This document shows positions 14,506-21,454 of a stretch of DNA of 21,454 nucleotides, piece after piece. The DNA is taken from NCBI GenBank assembly GCA_001796415.1, contig MGML01000116.1, positions 1-21,454 of the forward strand. Direction: 5' to 3'. The notes under the pieces were generated by a model. That model had not been told where the DNA came from and did not search any database. It saw only the letters and a list, made by a program, of their open reading frames with translations. The position numbers and the translations under genes are program-made. Source of the stretch: Chloroflexi bacterium RBG_13_46_14. GTDB lineage: Bacteria; Chloroflexota; Dehalococcoidia; Dehalococcoidales; UBA2162. The first letter of the stretch is position 1. Each line of letters starts with the position of its first letter.

Positions 14506-15657
14506 ATGGATGATGTTGCAATCATAGGTGTCGGACAGAGTGTATTCGCCCGTAAGTGCGGCGTGAATATCAGGGAACTCTGTTTCGATGCGTTTAAAGA
14601 AGCCATGGAGGACCTGGATATTGAAAATAAAGATATCGATGCCTCCATCACATGTTCGGCCCCTGAATATGACAAGCAACGAACCCCGTCGGGACTCATT
14701 TCCGAGTACCTGGAACTCACTCCCAAACCCGCATTTTACGTTGAAACCGTTTGCTCATCAAGTACGACCGGATTGAGAGTAGCCTGGTCATTGATAAAAT
14801 CAGGTCTCCATAAAGTGGTAGCCATTATCGGATTCCAGAAGATGTCTGAATTAACCTCACGTGAAGCAGCCGAAAGAATGGGCAGAGGTGCCGATATCTT
14901 GTGGGAATCACCCTTCGGTATAACAATGCCCGGAGGATATGCACTGTTTGCCCGTGCCCATATGGCAACATATGGAACTACGGAAGAGCAACTTGCCAGA
15001 ATAAGAGTCAAAAATGCCAGCTATGGGGCGAAAAATCCCAAGGCAACCTACCGGAAAGAACTCACTCTTCAGGATGTTATGGAATCTGCTCCAATCACAT
15101 CTCCTTTGAAGTTATATGATGCCTGCGCCAACGCAGATGGCTCTTCCTGTATAATCCTGGCAAGCGCCGACGTGGCGAAAAGCGTATGCAAAACCCCGAT
15201 CTGGGTTGCCGGTATGGGAGCCGCTACCGATACTATGACGATGTCCGGCAGAAAATCAATAACCGGGCTTGCATGCGCTCAAGATGCTGCTCGTCAGGCG
15301 TACGAAATGGCGGGAGTTACACCCCGGGACATCGATGTAGCCGAGGTACATGATTGTTTTACTATCTCTGAGCTTCTTGCTTACGAGGACCTTGGTTTTG
15401 CCGAACCCGGTAAAGGTGTTCGGTTAATAGAAGAAAAACAGACCTATGCCGACGGCAGCATACCCGTCAATGTCGACGGTGGTCTGCTTTCGAAAGGACA
15501 TCCAATAGGAGCGACCGGTGGTTCACAGGTAAGAACTATCGTCCGCCAGCTCAGGGGTGAATCCTCTGAAGCCCAGGTTAAAGATGCAGAGATAGGACTT
15601 GTACATAATATCGGCGGAGTCGGCCAATACGGAAACGTGATAATTCTCAGGAGATAG
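14506..15657 (+). CDS. SCP2-type thiolase family protein
   Basis: This 383-residue protein belongs to the thiolase superfamily, closest to the SCP-X/lipid-transfer thiolase branch. The nucleophile is Cys83 in VETVCSSSTTG. His282 lies in EVHDCFTISEL and His332 in SKGHPIGATGG. The C-terminal Cys box of biosynthetic thiolases is replaced by HNIGGVGQYG, as in SCP2-like members. It probably cleaves or condenses an acyl-CoA; the substrate cannot be read. The neighbouring DUF35 gene, four bases downstream, is the usual partner and likely forms a complex with it. AGGAG precedes the ATG. Its position inside the ribosomal protein cluster is unusual. Confidence 0.92.
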   Translation: MDDVAIIGVGQSVFARKCGVNIRELCFDAFKEAMEDLDIENKDIDASITCSAPEYDKQRTPSGLISEYLELTPKPAFYVETVCSSSTTGLRVAWSLIKSGLHKVVAIIGFQKMSELTSREAAERMGRGADILWESPFGITMPGGYALFARAHMATYGTTEEQLARIRVKNASYGAKNPKATYRKELTLQDVMESAPITSPLKLYDACANADGSSCIILASADVAKSVCKTPIWVAGMGAATDTMTMSGRKSITGLACAQDAARQAYEMAGVTPRDIDVAEVHDCFTISELLAYEDLGFAEPGKGVRLIEEKQTYADGSIPVNVDGGLLSKGHPIGATGGSQVRTIVRQLRGESSEAQVKDAEIGLVHNIGGVGQYGNVIILRR

Positions 15658-15661
15658 AGAT

Positions 15662-16072
15662 ATGGGTTTTGAGAACTTTGGAACAGTCAGTTTTACAACC
15701 GAAGCAAAAACAGAAGAATTCATAACCTACCTGGAACAGGGCAAAGTAATGACTACCAGATGTAAAAAATGTGGTACAGCCTATTTCCCACCGAAAATGG
15801 ATTGCCCGAGCTGCCTTAACAGTGATGTTGAATGGTTCGAGATAGCTGATACCGGGAAACTGGTAACCTATACTATTGTCCATTACGGTCCTTCCGGGTT
15901 TGAAGATGAATCACCTTACACCCTGGCGATCGCGGATTTCGATGGATTGAGAGTATTCGGCCGGATAAGTAAAGATGTTGATGAAAACGACATCATTCCC
16001 GGAATGGCGGTCAAAGTAGTTCCTGTAAAATCAGGCGGAGAAAAGATAGCCTATGAATTTCAGAAGATTTAA
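15662..16072 (+). CDS. DUF35 zinc-ribbon/OB-fold protein
   Basis: This 136-residue partner of thiolases has an N-terminal helix (EEFITYLEQGKV). A rubredoxin-like zinc ribbon follows, with Cys34, Cys37, Cys48 and Cys51 (TRCKKCGTAYFPP, CPSC), and then an OB fold (GKLVTYTIVHYGPSGF...PYTLAIADFDG). Family members organise acyl-CoA transfer in archaeal HMG-CoA synthase/thiolase complexes and in bacterial steroid or ketone pathways. The ribosome site overlaps the end of the thiolase gene, so the pair is translationally linked. Confidence 0.92.
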   Translation: MGFENFGTVSFTTEAKTEEFITYLEQGKVMTTRCKKCGTAYFPPKMDCPSCLNSDVEWFEIADTGKLVTYTIVHYGPSGFEDESPYTLAIADFDGLRVFGRISKDVDENDIIPGMAVKVVPVKSGGEKIAYEFQKI

Positions 16073-16086
16073 TCTGCCACGATTTA

Positions 16087-16095
16087 TGGTATAAT
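16087..16095 (+). promoter_or_regulatory. Extended -10 promoter of rplJL
   Basis: TGGTATAAT fits TGnTATAAT exactly, 15 bases after the DUF35 stop. The start would be near 16102. It gives rplJL their own transcript, which makes the upstream thiolase pair less disruptive. Confidence 0.65.
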
Positions 16096-16101
16096 AATAA
16101 C

Positions 16102-16255
16102 AATCGAATAAGATATCCCGAGACAGCGGGTGTCGTAAAAGACTTAATAGTAGTACCTGCCGAGGATAACTCAGAGCTAGAAACTACGCAGTTCACTTAT
16201 CAATTTTTGCGTAGCACAGTAATGGTCCTTGTGCGGTCGACACAAGGACTTTTTT
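16102..16255 (+). ncRNA. Ribosomal protein L10 leader
   Basis: The untranslated leader of rplJ contains the recognisable L10-leader elements. The GAGACAGCGGGUGUCGUAAAAGAC region is followed by UACCUGCCGAGG (about 16119-16165). A second hairpin (CTACGCA with TGCGTAG, about 16184-16215) and a terminator come next. In this class of leader, excess L10(L12)4 binds the RNA and lowers rplJL expression. Boundaries are approximate. Confidence 0.8.
16225..16255 (+). terminator. Attenuator terminator in the rplJ leader
   Basis: GTCCTTGTG (16225-16233) and CACAAGGAC (16241-16249) make a perfect nine-base-pair stem with a seven-base loop, followed by six T. Located before rplJ, it is best read as a regulated attenuator within the L10 leader. 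Confidence 0.88.
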
Positions 16256-16290
16256 ATTGAGCTATCCCGGAGGAAGTTAGGAGACTGATT

Positions 16291-16815
16291 ATGTCTAAAG
16301 AAAACAAGGCGAAGATTATCGATAGCATTGAAGAAGAATTCAATAAGTGCACTATCGGTATTTTGACCGATTACAGGGGACTTGGCAATACCCAGCTAAC
16401 CGCCGTAAGAAGAAAAATTCAGGAAGCCGGTGGAGACTATAAAGTAGTTAAAAACACCCTGGCCCGGTTCGCCGCAACAAGAACAGGCAAGGAAGACCTG
16501 GTAGAGTCGCTGGTAGGTCCGATAGCAATAGCGTTCGGATACGATGACATTACTGCCCCGGCTAAGGCTCTTGCAGCCTTCATACGTGAATCCCGGATCA
16601 ATATCGATATAAAAGGCGGATTCACCGGTGATACCGTCCTAACACCCCAGCAGGTTAATTCTCTATCCACACTGCCGACGCGAGAACAGTTAATATCCAA
16701 GATACTGGGTGGAATGAACAGCCCGATATCAGGACTTGTTAATTGCCTGTCCGGTCCCATAAGAGGATTACTGGGAGTATTACAAGCCCAAATTCAACAA
16801 CTGGAGGAAAAATAA
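16291..16815 (+). CDS. rplJ: Ribosomal protein L10 (uL10)
   Basis: The 174-residue protein carries the L10 boxes [40 protein letters not shown] and [13 protein letters not shown]-terminal helix for binding L7/L12 dimers follows ([16 protein letters not shown]). It is the base of the ribosomal stalk. TAGGAG lies eight bases before the ATG. One base separates its stop from rplL. Confidence 0.97.
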   Translation: MSKENKAKIIDSIEEEFNKCTIGILTDYRGLGNTQLTAVRRKIQEAGGDYKVVKNTLARFAATRTGKEDLVESLVGPIAIAFGYDDITAPAKALAAFIRESRINIDIKGGFTGDTVLTPQQVNSLSTLPTREQLISKILGGMNSPISGLVNCLSGPIRGLLGVLQAQIQQLEEK

Positions 16816-16816
16816 T

Positions 16817-17305
16817 ATGGCAGACGAAGTAACTAAGACACAGGAAAATCCTGAAGAAACACCGGCTGAAGAAGAAAAATTAAAAGTAGAAAAAGCTCCT
16901 GCAAAGAAAACAACGAAGAAATCTGCTTCAAGTGACAGCCTGATCGAACAAATCAAGAATATGACTGTACTTGAACTAGCGGAGTTGGTAAAAGCTCTTG
17001 AAAAAGAATTCGGCGTGACCGCCGCAGCTCCGGTAGCAGTAGCCGCAGCCGGACCGGCTGAAGCAGCCGGATCGGCCCAAGAAGAGGAGGAAAAAACCGA
17101 GTTCAATGTCGTCCTTAAAGAGATTGGCGGTAACAAGATTGCCGTTATCAGGGTAGTCAGAGAACTTACTGCTCTTGGACTGAAAGAATCCAAGGAACTG
17201 GTTGAAAGCGCACCTAACACCGTGAAAGAAAATCTCAACAAGGATGATGCCGCTGCTGCGAAAGCCAAACTGGAAGAGGCTGGAGCAAAAGCAGAATTGA
17301 CATAG
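16817..17305 (+). CDS. rplL: Ribosomal protein L7/L12 (bL12) with N-terminal extension
   Basis: The dimerisation domain ([25 protein letters not shown]), Ala-rich hinge and C-terminal factor-binding domain ([32 protein letters not shown]) are all present. At 162 residues the protein is about 35-40 longer than usual. The excess is an N-terminal tail of residues 1-40, first acidic ([11 protein letters not shown]) and then Lys-rich (APAKKTTKK). The start at 16817 has GGAGG in the rplJ end, so the extension is probably translated; an internal start after it has no ATG. Confidence 0.95.
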   Translation: MADEVTKTQENPEETPAEEEKLKVEKAPAKKTTKKSASSDSLIEQIKNMTVLELAELVKALEKEFGVTAAAPVAVAAAGPAEAAGSAQEEEEKTEFNVVLKEIGGNKIAVIRVVRELTALGLKESKELVESAPNTVKENLNKDDAAAAKAKLEEAGAKAELT

Positions 17306-17366
17306 TTGCAAATTCCGCCAGAAGTATATATAGTTGGCTAAATTACCTCTTGTCCGGGGGTTGAAA

Positions 17367-17624
17367 ATGCCTCAAAATGATTTGGTTATACTCATGATCA
17401 TCGGAGGTGTGTTTATACTTCTCGGTCTGGGTGCGTTTTTATGGGGTAAAAGCGAAGAAAAGCGGTATTTCGAATCCATATCCAGCCGCCAGGACACTAG
17501 GGAGTTCCTTGAAGGTTGGCCGAAACGGCCTCAATTCGGTTCTCTCCAGACAGGCGGCTGGATAGCAATCACAATCGGTATCATCATGCTCGTTGTCGGC
17601 GGTGCTTTCACCATCTGGGGATAG
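17367..17624 (+). CDS. Small membrane protein with two helices, function unknown
   Basis: I do not recognise this 85-residue protein. One membrane helix spans about residues 5-26 (LVILMIIGGVFILLGLGAFLWG) and a second spans about 62-84. A polar middle contains KSEEKRYFESISSRQDTREFLEGWPKRP. A GGGGG ribosome site lies six bases before ATG 17367. An in-frame TTG at 17334 would add 11 residues but lacks a ribosome site. It follows rplL by 61 bases and may be read through from it. Confidence 0.65.
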   Translation: MPQNDLVILMIIGGVFILLGLGAFLWGKSEEKRYFESISSRQDTREFLEGWPKRPQFGSLQTGGWIAITIGIIMLVVGGAFTIWG

Positions 17625-17669
17625 TACTTTGACCTACTCCGATCAGGCATAACAACAAGCAGGTTCAGC

Positions 17670-17698
17670 TTGACAGTGAAATAGGGCTTTGTTAAAAT
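17670..17698 (+). promoter_or_regulatory. Promoter of the acyl-CoA operon
   Basis: A perfect -35 TTGACA (17670-17675) and TAAAAT (17693-17698) are spaced by exactly 17 bases, about 55 bases before the enoyl-CoA hydratase start. Confidence 0.8.
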
Positions 17699-17752
17699 CA
17701 ACGCAGTAACCCCAACCCGAATTTCCGTAATATTTTGTCAAGGAGTCTCATT

Positions 17753-18517
17753 ATGTCCGTCGATTATGAGAAATCAGGCAGGATTGCTGTTATTACCATC
17801 AACCGTCCCGAAGCTCATAACGCGATAAATGTGCAAACATGGAAAGAGCTTAATGAAGCGATCATTAAACTGCGTGACGACCCGGAAGCATGGGTGGGTA
17901 TCATCACCGGCAGCGGAGAAAAGGCTTTCTGTGCGGGAGCTGATGTATCGGAAACCCTTCCCTATATGAAGGAAAACCATCACCTGTACTGGCCTTCCGC
18001 TCCAAGGTATGGGCTGGACCTTTACAAACCTCTTATTGCTGCGGTCAATGGTGTGGCACTCGGCGGCGGGATGGAAATAGCCCTTGCCTGTGATATCAGG
18101 ATAGCCTGTGATAAAGCCAGATTCGGCACACCGGAGGTAACCCTTGGTGTAATACCCGGCTGGGGCGGAACTCAAAGACTCCCTCGTATGATACCCTGGG
18201 CAAAAGCAGCCGAAATGGTTCTCATGGGTAAACAGTTAACTGCTGAGGAAGCCTACAGGATAGGTCTTATCAACCAAATAGTGCCGAGGGAAAATCTCAT
18301 GACCGAAGCAATGGAATGGGCGGAAGCCCTGTGCAAGGTTGGTCCTCTGGCTGTCCGGGCTGCAAAAGAAGCAATGCTCAGGGGTTACAACATGCCCCTT
18401 GAAGATGGATTACAGCTTGAAGGCTCCTTCTTCGATTATCTTCTCAATACCGAAGATTATAAAGAAGGAGCTTCGGCTTTTCTTGAAAAAAGAAAACCTG
18501 ATTTCAAAGCAAAATAA
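17753..18517 (+). CDS. Enoyl-CoA hydratase/crotonase family protein
   Basis: The crotonase fold is clear over 254 residues. The oxyanion-hole boxes are AFCAGADVSE and GVALGGGMEIALACDIRIA. The two glutamates used for hydration are Glu108 (GGGMEI) and Glu128 (FGTPEVTLGVIPGWGGTQRL), 20 apart as in mitochondrial crotonase. This supports genuine hydratase activity on 2-enoyl-CoA. ATG 17753 is chosen because AAGGAG lies upstream; an in-frame TTG at 17735 precedes that site. It is first in an operon with a 3-hydroxyacyl-CoA dehydrogenase and a thiolase, a complete crotonyl-CoA to acetyl-CoA module. Confidence 0.93.
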   Translation: MSVDYEKSGRIAVITINRPEAHNAINVQTWKELNEAIIKLRDDPEAWVGIITGSGEKAFCAGADVSETLPYMKENHHLYWPSAPRYGLDLYKPLIAAVNGVALGGGMEIALACDIRIACDKARFGTPEVTLGVIPGWGGTQRLPRMIPWAKAAEMVLMGKQLTAEEAYRIGLINQIVPRENLMTEAMEWAEALCKVGPLAVRAAKEAMLRGYNMPLEDGLQLEGSFFDYLLNTEDYKEGASAFLEKRKPDFKAK

Positions 18518-18546
18518 GAGATTATTTATTAAGGAGAGATGCCATC

Positions 18547-19404
18547 ATGGAAATCAAGAAAGTTGGTGTTCTTGGCTTTACCGGGACAATGGGACGCGGT
18601 ATCGCCCAGGTATGCGCGCAGTCAGGGTATGAAGTAATCGGTTCTTCCAGAAGCGAAGAACGGGCAGCCAAGGCAATAAGCACCATAGACGCCGCCCTGG
18701 CCAGAAGCGTCGAAAGAGGAAGAATGTCGCAGGAAGACAAAGACGCAGCAATAGCCAGGCTAAAAGGAACTGCTGACACAAAAGACTTCAGTGACTGTGA
18801 TCTGGTAGTCGAAGTCGCCGCTGAAGAATTGGCTGTCAAGATAAAGGCTTTCGCCGAGCTCGACGGTATCTGCAAGGAAGGCGCTATTTTAGCCAGTAAT
18901 ACCTCGGTATTGCCGCTGGTCGATATGGCAATGGCGACAAAACGACCGGGAAATGTAATCGGCATTCACTTTTTCAATCCTGTTTCGGCGATGAAACTCG
19001 TCGAGATAATCAAACCTATCACCGTAAGTGAAGAAACAGCGGATACCTGCGTGAAATTCATCGAATCACTGGGTAAAACAGTCGTAGTTCTTCCGGATAC
19101 ACCCGGATTCATCGTAAACAGGCTTGCAGTTGGCTTTATGCTGAACGCTATTACCCTCCTGGAAAACGGGATTGCGACTAAGGAAGATATCGATACAGCC
19201 GTAAAACTCGGTCTAAATCACCCGATGGGTCCGTTAGAGCTTGCCGACCTTATCGGCAATGATATCGTACTTGATATGGCGGATGGTATATATGAAACCC
19301 TGAAAGAGCCCCGTTATATAGCCCCTAACCTGTTGAGAAGAATGGTAGCCGCTGGATGGCTGGGACAGAAGACTAAAAAAGGATTCTATGATTACAATAA
19401 ATAA
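18547..19404 (+). CDS. 3-hydroxyacyl-CoA (3-hydroxybutyryl-CoA) dehydrogenase
   Basis: The 285 residues match short 3-hydroxyacyl-CoA dehydrogenases, with Ser120, His141 (HFFNP), Glu153 and Asn191 in the same relative spacing as the human enzyme's catalytic set. [14 protein letters not shown] and the C-terminal [14 protein letters not shown] are typical. Two points are odd. The nucleotide loop reads G10-F-T-G-T-M-G16, one residue longer than the usual GAGTMG. After strand two, where NAD enzymes have an acidic residue, the sequence is GSSRSEE (residues 32-38), which suggests NADP preference. AAGGAGAG precedes the start. It is the middle gene of the operon. Confidence 0.93.
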   Translation: MEIKKVGVLGFTGTMGRGIAQVCAQSGYEVIGSSRSEERAAKAISTIDAALARSVERGRMSQEDKDAAIARLKGTADTKDFSDCDLVVEVAAEELAVKIKAFAELDGICKEGAILASNTSVLPLVDMAMATKRPGNVIGIHFFNPVSAMKLVEIIKPITVSEETADTCVKFIESLGKTVVVLPDTPGFIVNRLAVGFMLNAITLLENGIATKEDIDTAVKLGLNHPMGPLELADLIGNDIVLDMADGIYETLKEPRYIAPNLLRRMVAAGWLGQKTKKGFYDYNK

Positions 19405-19430
19405 TTAGAAATAATTATAAGGAGATTAAT

Positions 19431-20711
19431 ATGGGAGAAGCAGTTATTGTAAGCGGTGTGAGGACTGCCATAGGTAATTTCGGAGGATCATTACAGGACG
19501 TTCCGGCTACCGAACTGGGCGCGATAACCATTAAAGGCGCTTTGAAAAAAGCCGGTCTGAAACCCGTCGCAAAATCCGAATCTATCGAAAACGCACCCGA
19601 CGCTATTAAAGGGGACGGCGTCATCGAACTGGAAAAAAAGTATGCCGACTGGGATAATTCCCTGAAGGAAGTCGAAATCGATGAAGTGATCATGGGTAAT
19701 GTCGTCCAGGCAGGTCAGGGACAGAATGTCGCCCGTCAGGCGATGATTTATGCTGGTTTACCAAAAGAAATCAATGCTTTTACGGTCAACAAGGTATGCG
19801 CATCAGGGATGAAATCAGTGGCGCTGGCAGCCCAGGCGATCAAAGCCGGTGATGCCGATGTGATTGTTGCCGGTGGTATGGAAAACATGAGTCAGATTCC
19901 CTATTATTTGCCAGCAGCGCGCTGGGGCGCAAGGATGAACAATGTTCCACTGGTAGACGGTATGGTACATGACGGTCTCTGGGAAAAATTCTATGACTAT
20001 CACATGGGTATTACCTCCGAGAATATAATGAAAAGATACGGTATCACCCGTGAAGAGCAGGACCAGTTCGCTCTCGAGAGTAATAACAGGGCATTGGCCG
20101 CGATAAAGTCCGGTGTTCTGAAAGAAGAGATCATCCCTGTAGAGATTACTGTTAAACGCGCAAAGGTAATGTTCGAAGTAGACGAACATCCCAGGGAAAC
20201 AACAATGGAAGCTCTCGGCAAATTGAGACCGGCTTTCAGACCTGACGGCGGCGTTACTGCAGGCAACGCATCCGCTATTACCGACGCTGCAGCAGCCCTG
20301 GTAGTCATGTCTGCAGAAAAAGCAAAGGAACTCGGTCTTACTCCCATGGCAACCATAAAATCTTATGCTTCAGGCGGTGTTGACCCGGCATACATGGGAC
20401 TGGGTGTTATACCCGCAGCCAGGAAAGCCCTTAGACTGGCAGGTCTGACCCTGAATGATATCGATTACATCGAACTAAATGAAGCCTTTGCTTCCCAGTC
20501 ACTTGGAGTTATCAGAGAACTCGATATCGATTTGAATAAGACCAACCTGCTGGGTGGAGGTATTTCGCTCGGGCATCCTATCGGCTGTACCGGCGCCAGG
20601 ATTATCGTTACCCTGGTGCATGAAATGACACGCAAGAATCACCGCTACGGCCTGGCCACTCTCTGCATTGGTGGAGGTCAGGGTATGGCTATGATAGTAG
20701 AGAGAAGTTAA
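19431..20711 (+). CDS. Acetyl-CoA acetyltransferase (thiolase)
   Basis: This is a biosynthetic/degradative thiolase of 426 residues. The nucleophile is Cys123 ([10 protein letters not shown]). LNEAF, His382 in [11 protein letters not shown] and Cys412 in [10 protein letters not shown] complete the site. It is longer than the usual 390 because about 37 residues (roughly 44-80, containing [19 protein letters not shown]) are inserted before [12 protein letters not shown] think similar insertions occur in other anaerobes, but this is from memory. AAGGAG precedes ATG. With its two upstream neighbours it completes the last three steps of beta-oxidation or, in reverse, acetoacetyl-CoA formation. A strong terminator follows. 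Confidence 0.94.
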   Translation: MGEAVIVSGVRTAIGNFGGSLQDVPATELGAITIKGALKKAGLKPVAKSESIENAPDAIKGDGVIELEKKYADWDNSLKEVEIDEVIMGNVVQAGQGQNVARQAMIYAGLPKEINAFTVNKVCASGMKSVALAAQAIKAGDADVIVAGGMENMSQIPYYLPAARWGARMNNVPLVDGMVHDGLWEKFYDYHMGITSENIMKRYGITREEQDQFALESNNRALAAIKSGVLKEEIIPVEITVKRAKVMFEVDEHPRETTMEALGKLRPAFRPDGGVTAGNASAITDAAAALVVMSAEKAKELGLTPMATIKSYASGGVDPAYMGLGVIPAARKALRLAGLTLNDIDYIELNEAFASQSLGVIRELDIDLNKTNLLGGGISLGHPIGCTGARIIVTLVHEMTRKNHRYGLATLCIGGGQGMAMIVERS

Positions 20712-20735
20712 TCTGGTTTTCCCACAGGAGATTAT

Positions 20736-20782
20736 CCGAAGGGGGCAATCCACCGTACCTGCGCCCCCTTCCGGTTGTTTTT
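20736..20782 (+). terminator. Intrinsic terminator after the thiolase
   Basis: CCGAAGGGGGC (20736-20746) pairs with GCCCCCTTCCGG (20763-20774) through eleven base pairs with one bulge, followed by TTGTTTTT. It ends the acyl-CoA operon. Confidence 0.9.
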
Positions 20783-20798
20783 CAAATTCATCCTGAAT

Positions 20799-20807
20799 TG
20801 CTATAAT
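20799..20807 (+). promoter_or_regulatory. Extended -10 promoter of the TldD-type gene
   Basis: TGCTATAAT fits TGnTATAAT, directly after the terminator and 43 bases before the ATG at 20851. A GGGAG ribosome site (20837-20841) follows. Confidence 0.65.
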
Positions 20808-20850
20808 CAGATAGCATCACCCCTTATTTTCTTCATGGGAGTGTGTACCA

Positions 20851-21454
20851 ATGGCGAATATCGATATTATCGGGCATCAACTTGCAGATACTCTGAAGAA
20901 ACATAAAGCCGAATATATAGAAGTTCACCTGGAAGAAACCCAATCCAGTCATATATCATATCGGGGTAAAAAACTTGAGTCCGTCAACAAAGGAACCTCA
21001 GTCGGAGGTAACGTTCGAGCGCTGGTTAACGGAGGTTGGGGATTCGTTAGCTTTAACAGGCTCAGCAATCTTCCTAAAAGAGTGGAATCAGCCGTAAGCC
21101 AGGCAAAATTCATCAGTGGCGAGAACATCAAACTTGGGGATATCGAACCTTTTATAGATACTGTTTCCGCCGGTATCGATAATAATCCCGTATTGATCCC
21201 ACTCTCAGAAAAAAAAGAGTTCCTTGACAGTTATAATGAAATAATCTGGGGGACTCAGGGAATTCAGACATCCACCATAAATTATGGAGACGGCCAGAAA
21301 AAGTCTATATTCTTCAATACGGCAGGCAGTTATATCGAACAGGAAAGAATGGATGTAACCCTGAGGTTAACGGCTATCGCCACTGATGGTAATGAAGTCC
21401 AGCAGGTCGGTTTGAGTATCGGCAGCAGAGGCGACATTACTGCAATACAGGGAC
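20851..21454 (+). CDS. TldD/PmbA family metalloprotease-like protein (partial, 5' part)
   Basis: The first 201 residues are visible and the gene runs off the window. It resembles the N-terminal domain of TldD/PmbA proteins: the EYIEVHLEETQSSHISYRGKKLESV region, VGGNVRALVNGGWGFVSFN, and LSEKKEFLDSYNEI. TldD-TldE act as a zinc protease on peptides such as microcin precursors. The HExxxH metal motif expected in TldD lies near where the window ends, so I cannot say whether this is a TldD or TldE type. Confidence 0.85.
   Translation, partial: MANIDIIGHQLADTLKKHKAEYIEVHLEETQSSHISYRGKKLESVNKGTSVGGNVRALVNGGWGFVSFNRLSNLPKRVESAVSQAKFISGENIKLGDIEPFIDTVSAGIDNNPVLIPLSEKKEFLDSYNEIIWGTQGIQTSTINYGDGQKKSIFFNTAGSYIEQERMDVTLRLTAIATDGNEVQQVGLSIGSRGDITAIQG

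Overview
The window comes from a bacterium of the Chloroflexota, most likely class Dehalococcoidia. The 16S rRNA gene carries the stretch around the Dehalococcoidia-type TATAGGGAGTATCGACCC motif. It also stands alone, with no 23S or 5S gene beside it, as in Dehalococcoides. This placement is from memory of family sequences, not from a search.

Layout. (1) 1-1760 is AT-rich accessory DNA: a two-helix membrane protein, a DUF5677-like protein and the decayed C-terminus of a tyrosine integrase. (2) 1825-3520 holds a SRAP (YedK/HMCES) abasic-site protein whose mRNA may be leaderless, tRNA-Ile(GAT), and a DUF169 gene on the minus strand. The DUF169 frame is interrupted by one in-frame TGA exactly where the family has a Cys-Gln, and a hairpin with SECIS-like geometry follows; this is the most interesting signal in the window. 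(3) 3690-8299 is a MoxR ATPase / DUF58 / transglutaminase operon. (4) 8325-10053 is the solitary 16S rRNA gene on the minus strand, with a near-consensus promoter, a boxA-like leader and a long leader-trailer processing stem. A second integrase fossil lies just upstream of it.

(5) 10463-17305 is an ancient translation cluster: tRNA-Thr(TGT), tRNA-Tyr(GTA), tRNA-Thr(GGT), tuf, rpmG, secE, nusG, rplK, rplA, then rplJ and rplL. It matches the E. coli thrU-tyrU-glyT-thrT-tufB / secE-nusG-rplKAJL order, but glyT is absent and rpoBC does not follow. An SCP2-like thiolase and a DUF35 zinc-ribbon/OB protein sit between rplA and rplJ. rplJ has its own extended -10 promoter, an L10 leader and an attenuator. 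(6) 17367-20711 is a small membrane protein followed by an acyl-CoA operon (enoyl-CoA hydratase, 3-hydroxyacyl-CoA dehydrogenase, thiolase) with a consensus promoter and a strong terminator. (7) 20851 to the end is a partial TldD/PmbA-type gene.

Together the window is mainly core translation machinery plus short-chain acyl-CoA metabolism. Accessory DNA is limited to the left end and one stretch upstream of the 16S gene.
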